This document shows positions 60,608-64,000 of a stretch of DNA of 64,000 bases, one piece after another. The first letter of the stretch is position 1. Each line of letters begins with the position of its first letter. This DNA comes from Nostoc sp. CHAB 5844. Its GTDB lineage: Bacteria; Cyanobacteriota; Cyanobacteriia; Cyanobacteriales; Nostocaceae. The position numbers were made by a program, and so were the translations under genes. The notes under the pieces were generated by a model. The model saw only the letters and a program-made list of their open reading frames with translations. It was not told the DNA's origin and did not search any database. The DNA lies in the NCBI RefSeq assembly GCF_020829595.1, contig NZ_JAIVFW010000001.1:346035-410034 (forward strand), in the 5' to 3' direction.

Positions 60608-60951
60608 AGTACACAGAAGAATTCGAGCAGTGGTACTTAACGCTTAACGAAGCAGAGCAAGACTCTATTGATTCTGTAGTAGAGATACTTGAAGAAAAAG
60701 GTGTTAATCTTCGCTCTCCCTATAGCTCAGATATCAAGAGTTCTCGTCACGGAAATATGCGAGAACTTCGGATACAACATAAGGGAGAACCATACCGAAT
60801 ATTGTATTGTTTCGATCCTCGTAGGATGGCGGTACTCCTTTTAGCTGGTAACAAAAAAGGTAACGACCGCTGGTATGAGGAGAATGTACCAAAAGCTGAT
60901 AGACTCTACGACGAATTGCTAAAAGAGCTAGAGGATGAAGGATTTATATGA
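60592..60951 (+). CDS. RelE/HigB-type toxin
   Basis: 119 residues of the phage-derived Gp49-like/HigB group: EYTEEFEQWYLTLN, SRHGNMRELRIQHKGEPYRILYCFDPRRMAVLLLAGNKKG, and the basic NDRWYEENVPKADRLYDEL. An mRNA interferase acting at the ribosome is expected. The stop overlaps the antitoxin start by 4 bases (ATGA), toxin-first order as in HigBA. Confidence 0.88.
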   Translation: MATEVEYTEEFEQWYLTLNEAEQDSIDSVVEILEEKGVNLRSPYSSDIKSSRHGNMRELRIQHKGEPYRILYCFDPRRMAVLLLAGNKKGNDRWYEENVPKADRLYDELLKELEDEGFI

Positions 60952-61253
60952 AGACAAAGCCTTTTAGTGAATTACGAAACCGGATGTCACCTCAGCGAAG
61001 AGAAAGAAATAAAACTCGCGCTCAAATTGCATTACTTCATCTTAGTCTAATGGAACTGCAAGAATCGTTGGGGCTGACACAGGATGATTTGGACAAAAAA
61101 CTCAATGATGTTGATTCTACAGTTTCGGAGTTGGAGAACCAAGAGGACATTCAAGTTTCCACTCTCTCGCGCTATATTAAAGCTCTTGGTGGGAATCTAA
61201 AAATAGTAGCTGATTTCCCCCAAGAGGAAATTGTTCTTGCTCAATTTGAGTAA
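60948..61253 (+). CDS. XRE-family HigA-type antitoxin
   Basis: 101 residues. The N-terminal ~40 residues (RNRMSPQRRERNKTRAQIALLHLSL) are followed by a helix-turn-helix: LGLTQDDLDKKLNDVDSTVSELENQEDIQVSTLSRYIKALGG. The C-terminus LKIVADFPQEEIVL fits antitoxins of the HigA/XRE group. It binds the toxin and represses the pair. A hairpin terminator follows at 61283. Confidence 0.88.
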   Translation: MKTKPFSELRNRMSPQRRERNKTRAQIALLHLSLMELQESLGLTQDDLDKKLNDVDSTVSELENQEDIQVSTLSRYIKALGGNLKIVADFPQEEIVLAQFE

Positions 61254-61282
61254 CGACTAGTTATTTTTGAAAAGCTTTATAT

Positions 61283-61320
61283 AATAGCTTGACTAATTAA
61301 AAATGTCAAGCTATTATTTT
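61283..61320 (+). terminator. terminator after HigBA
   Basis: AATAGCTTGAC (61283-61293) and GTCAAGCTATT (61305-61315) form a perfect 11-bp stem with an 11-base loop, followed by ATTTT. Confidence 0.75.
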
Positions 61321-61337
61321 AATGACTAGAGAAATAG

Positions 61338-61431
61338 TGTTTTCCCCGCGAGGGGATTGAAACACTCCTCTAGTATGGTGATTGAACAGTTGTTTCAGTT
61401 TTCACCACTTCCCCGCAAGGGGACTAAAAAC
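61338..61431 (+). CRISPR. vestigial two-repeat CRISPR
   Basis: Repeat-like 1 ends CCCCGCGAGGGGATTGAAAC (to 61363) and repeat-like 2 ends CCCCGCAAGGGGACTAAAAAC (to 61431). Both contain a CCCC..GGGG stem and end in the ATTGAAAC-type tag used as crRNA 5' handle; the second is degenerate (ACTAAAAAC). One spacer of about 31 bases lies between. The 5' parts are only weakly similar, so this is a relic of an array near the cas operon. Confidence 0.65.
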
Positions 61432-61929
61432 TAAGTATTATATTTATTCAGATTGTTTACCCATACACTCAGGTTTGAGGAGAGCGATCGCTTTTCCTTC
61501 TCAGTAATTAGGGCTGGCTGAAAAAGTAATAAAAAAGGTAGAGACAGAATCCGGATGGTTTAAGCGAATGCTATCCCAAAATCTACAATTCTATCCGTGA
61601 TTTGCAGCCAGATCTCACTCATGAGATTATGGCTGATATCATGTCCGGCAAAATAACCATATTTCTTGTTTTACCCCTCCCCTCTGCTCACGCCAGTTGC
61701 TACAACGGAGGTTCCCTCCCTTCGGGTGACGCTCAAGAGCGTCGCTAACGCTGCGCTAACACAGTTGCCTGATGCCACTTGCTCCACTTGGGGAGACCCC
61801 AAGACCGCAGTGGCTCCGGAGGGAAACCCTCCCTCCGCACTGATTCACCGCAACGCACTGGCTCCCCTCTGCCCCTCTGCACCTGAAGCTGCCTTAATGA
61901 TCAGTCTTTCACCGGAGACGATATCAGTC
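61432..61929. repeat. dispersed GC-rich repeat cassette, copy 2 (inverted), plus unrecognised sequence
   Basis: 61682-61880 is the reverse complement of the cassette at 17227-17425, with the same palindromes. Upstream, 61500-61670 shows a short open stretch (EKVIKKVETESGWFKRML) too brief to assign. No functional gene seen. Confidence 0.65.
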
Positions 61930-62898
61930 CTAGTTTTGCATATTGCATTGTTGATGCACAGATAATAAAGTACATTCCCAAACTAAACGTGGTTGAGCAT
62001 AAACTAATAGAGATTTACGTGCTTGTTCTAGCTGATTAATAATTCCAGGTTGATGCCACTGTTCCCAATAAGAATGTAGGAGATAATCAATTAACCACAG
62101 TTGTGCTTCTGTATCTAAATCTTGGTCTATTTTCTTAGCTAATTCCAAAGCATGGCGAGAAGATTTTGGCGCTGGGGTTAAGTTTGTGAGTAACTCAAGC
62201 GGAATGGCTTGTAATTGTTCGTAAGAGGCGATCGCACTTCCCGGACTGCCAGCTGCTATGCTCAACACAGCCGGATGTTGCAAAATTTCCTGATTATTTG
62301 TTTGCATCAATACTTGAGTTAAAGATGCTGTATCTAACCTATAAAAAGGAATTTTTTGACACCGCGATACCAAAGTTGGCAACACAGACTCAGGCGAAGG
62401 TGCAATTAAAATTATTGTTGCTTGTCCTGGTTCTTCTAAAGTTTTCAGTAGCGCGTTTGCTGCTGGTTCTGCCATTGTTTGCGCTTCTTCTAGCACCACC
62501 ACATTTCTGGGTGCTTCTAAAGGCGGACGGCTGAGAAATTCTGTAATTTCCCGAATTTGTTCTAATCGAATTAACGGCGGTGCTTTGCGCTTCAGTTTTT
62601 TCTCAGCTGCTTCTGCTGCTGTTAATCTTTGTCCTTGATATTGATATGTTGGCTGTACCCACAACAAATCAGGATGGTTGCCTTGACGCACCCGATTTTG
62701 TACAGATGCAACAAAACGCGTCTCTACAACAATAGAAAATAGCAATTCTACAAAACATCGGGCTGCTAAACTTCGTCCTACACCATCTGTTCCGACAAAC
62801 AAATAGGCTGGTGCAACGCGATTTTGCCTAACAGCCTCAGTCAGTAATTCTATGGCTTGCTGTTGTCCAACAAGTTGTGCAAATGGATTAGTAGTCAT
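61930..62898 (-). CDS. holB: DNA polymerase III subunit delta'
   Basis: 322 residues. AAA+ clamp-loader fold: the P-loop is degenerate (GTDGVGRSL in place of GxxGxGKT), as expected for delta', which does not hydrolyse ATP. VVVLEEAQTMAEPAANALLKTLEEP is the Walker B region and LPTLVSRCQKIPF contains the SRC sensor motif conserved in clamp loaders. The delta' C-terminal collar follows. Next to tmk on the same strand, a linkage seen in many bacteria. Confidence 0.88.
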   Translation of the reverse strand: MTTNPFAQLVGQQQAIELLTEAVRQNRVAPAYLFVGTDGVGRSLAARCFVELLFSIVVETRFVASVQNRVRQGNHPDLLWVQPTYQYQGQRLTAAEAAEKKLKRKAPPLIRLEQIREITEFLSRPPLEAPRNVVVLEEAQTMAEPAANALLKTLEEPGQATIILIAPSPESVLPTLVSRCQKIPFYRLDTASLTQVLMQTNNQEILQHPAVLSIAAGSPGSAIASYEQLQAIPLELLTNLTPAPKSSRHALELAKKIDQDLDTEAQLWLIDYLLHSYWEQWHQPGIINQLEQARKSLLVYAQPRLVWECTLLSVHQQCNMQN

Positions 62899-62954
62899 TA
62901 GTCAATTGTAAATTGACTAAGCTCTTTAGGCTGATCATAGGGAACAAAGCTTCC

Positions 62955-63125
62955 TCACTGTTCCCTGCCTCCGTTGTAGCAACTGGCGTGATCAGAGGGG
63001 AAGGTTTTTGGGTTCTCTGCATAGATTCGGGAATTATAACTAATTAGCCGGACTTGATATAAGTTATAAGTTCCTGCTTCTACTACATCCTCAGCCGTAT
63101 AAGCAGGGCCACCGTTAGTAATCAT
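62955..63125 (-). CDS. questionable small ORF between holB and tmk
   Basis: 56 residues from ATG 63125 (ITNGGPAYTAEDVVEAGTYNLYQV). No family recognised, and its last ~13 residues are read from the dispersed repeat (GTTGTAGCAACTGGCGTGA). It may be a real short protein or chance. Confidence 0.25.
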   Translation of the reverse strand: MITNGGPAYTAEDVVEAGTYNLYQVRLISYNSRIYAENPKTFPSDHASCYNGGREQ

Positions 63126-63159
63126 GCGGAACTTATCAGAAACATTGCAGAGATGAACT

Positions 63160-63789
63160 CTAAACTTGCAGGCGATCGCGCAAAATATCTTGAATAACAC
63201 CATGTACAGTTTCTTTACTCAAACTACCATCTACTCGCACAATTCGGGATGGATGCGCCGCAGCCAATTTGCTATATCCGTGGCTCACGCGGCGATGAAA
63301 GGCGATGGTTTCTTGTTCAATGCGGTCTAAAGGAACTGCATCTCCACGTTTGCGGCTGAGTCCCATCTCGACATCAACATCTAACCAAATAGTTAAGTCA
63401 CTTGTTAAGCCAGCAGTCGCAATGTAGTTAAGTTGTTCAATTAAACTCATATTCAAACCGCGACCGTAACCTTGGTAAGCAACGGTAGAATCAGTGTAGC
63501 GATCGCACAATATATATTTTCCTAATGCTAAATTGGGTTTGAGTTTTTGTTCAACGTGCTGGGCGCGGTCAGCTGCATATAATAACAGTTCAGTGACATC
63601 AGCTACTGGCTTATCTTCAGACTTCTCCAACAATAAACGCCGCAAATGCAAACCTAACTCTGTTCCGCCTGGTTCACGAGTGACAATTACCGAAATACCT
63701 AAATTTTCCAACCACTGACAACAAAGCTGCATTTGTGTTGTTTTGCCGCAGCCTTCTACTCCCTCAAATACAATTAACTTACCACTCAT
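63160..63789 (-). CDS. tmk: thymidylate kinase
   Basis: 209 residues. P-loop FEGVEGCGKTTQ (8-19), TREPGGT (the DRE-type LID region typical of dTMP kinases), LCDRYTDSTVAYQGYGRG (Asp-Arg-Tyr motif) and WLDVDVEMGLSRKRGD. It makes dTDP from dTMP for DNA synthesis. The start MSGKLIVFEG is canonical. Upstream of holB in the same orientation. Confidence 0.93.
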   Translation of the reverse strand: MSGKLIVFEGVEGCGKTTQMQLCCQWLENLGISVIVTREPGGTELGLHLRRLLLEKSEDKPVADVTELLLYAADRAQHVEQKLKPNLALGKYILCDRYTDSTVAYQGYGRGLNMSLIEQLNYIATAGLTSDLTIWLDVDVEMGLSRKRGDAVPLDRIEQETIAFHRRVSHGYSKLAAAHPSRIVRVDGSLSKETVHGVIQDILRDRLQV

Positions 63790-63942
63790 GCTTGTTTAGT
63801 TTTGTCCTTTGTCATTTGTCATTGGTCAATAGTCAAGAATTGATGACCATTGACATTCATCGTCAAACTCAAGTTACAGCAATTTTCAGGTAATTGAACC
63901 ACAAACTACGATAACCTAAATATGAAGTAATTGTTTGATTCG

Positions 63943-64000
63943 ATGCCAGTATCTTACTCCGAGGATTTGCGTCGTCGCGTGATTGCAGCTTGGTTAGCAA
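63943..64000 (+). mobile_element. IS630-type transposase, N-terminal start (cut by window end)
   Basis: The frame from ATG 63943 reads MPVSYSEDLRRRVIAAWLA, the helix-turn-helix start of IS630-family (Tc1/mariner-like) transposases of cyanobacteria. Only 19 codons are in the window, so intactness and the terminal repeats cannot be judged. Confidence 0.75.

Noticed and set aside
61666..61965. 99-residue plus-strand ORF after the CRISPR remnant
   Set aside because: Runs mainly through the inverted copy of the dispersed repeat and overlaps the end of holB.

Overview
The window looks like chromosome of a filamentous, probably heterocyst-forming cyanobacterium (Nostocales). The evidence is internal: numerous HIP1 octamers (GCGATCGC), cyanobacterial marker families (Ycf34, DUF1818, a COP23-domain protein, cyanobacterial-type RpoZ, an Mg-chelatase H subunit), Ser/Thr kinases and trypsin/WD40 proteins, and the dense heptanucleotide and MITE-like repeats typical of these genomes. 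No species can be named from sequence alone.

Layout. 1-10 kb: the 3' end of an alpha/beta hydrolase, a methyltransferase remnant split by a 135-bp MITE with a 10-bp target duplication, an aldo/keto reductase, a SsuA-like lipoprotein, an ABC exporter, then a COP23 protein with a family of secreted trypsin-like proteases (two intact, one decayed, one fused to a seven-blade WD40 propeller). 10-17 kb: two Ser/Thr kinases, tRNA-Pro(GGG) with a clear terminator, DUF1818, rpoZ, a fasciclin protein and two gene fragments. 17-24 kb: a cluster resembling stress-response loci (cupin, two paralogous Zn-alcohol dehydrogenases, SRPBCC, DJ-1/PfpI fusion, DUF2267, DUF6335). 24-31 kb: a methyltransferase and a purine-degradation operon (PuuE-type allantoinase, AllA-type lyase, xanthine dehydrogenase FAD subunit, fused FeS-Mo subunit). 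31-37 kb: TsaB, Ycf34, CCA-adding enzyme, HicBA, a Rieske oxygenase divergent from a TetR regulator that carries an IS1-InsA-like zinc ribbon, and a Doc/Fic toxin with an unusual 209-aa partner. 37-49 kb: a ChlH-type chelatase subunit carrying in-frame repeat insertions, a DprA plus RecQ-PRTase operon, a pentapeptide protein, dienelactone hydrolase and GST.

49-61.5 kb: the main accessory island. It holds an XRE regulator, then an 11-gene type III-D CRISPR-Cas effector operon: Cas10 with GGDD but no visible HD, four Cas7-like RAMPs, Csx10, Csx19, a small helical subunit, a CARF effector, a PD-(D/E)XK-like protein and a protein with an S1/OB-like tail. A HigBA-like pair and a two-repeat CRISPR remnant follow. 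No cas1, cas2 or cas6 is present. 61.9-64 kb: holB, tmk and the start of an IS630-type transposase.

The best candidates for new biology are the PD-(D/E)XK-like and S1-tailed proteins inside the III-D operon, the DprA/RecQ-PRTase pair, the Doc partner, and the TetR-zinc-ribbon fusion. Repeats are active shapers here: they have split genes, nested into each other and inserted in frame into essential-looking enzymes.
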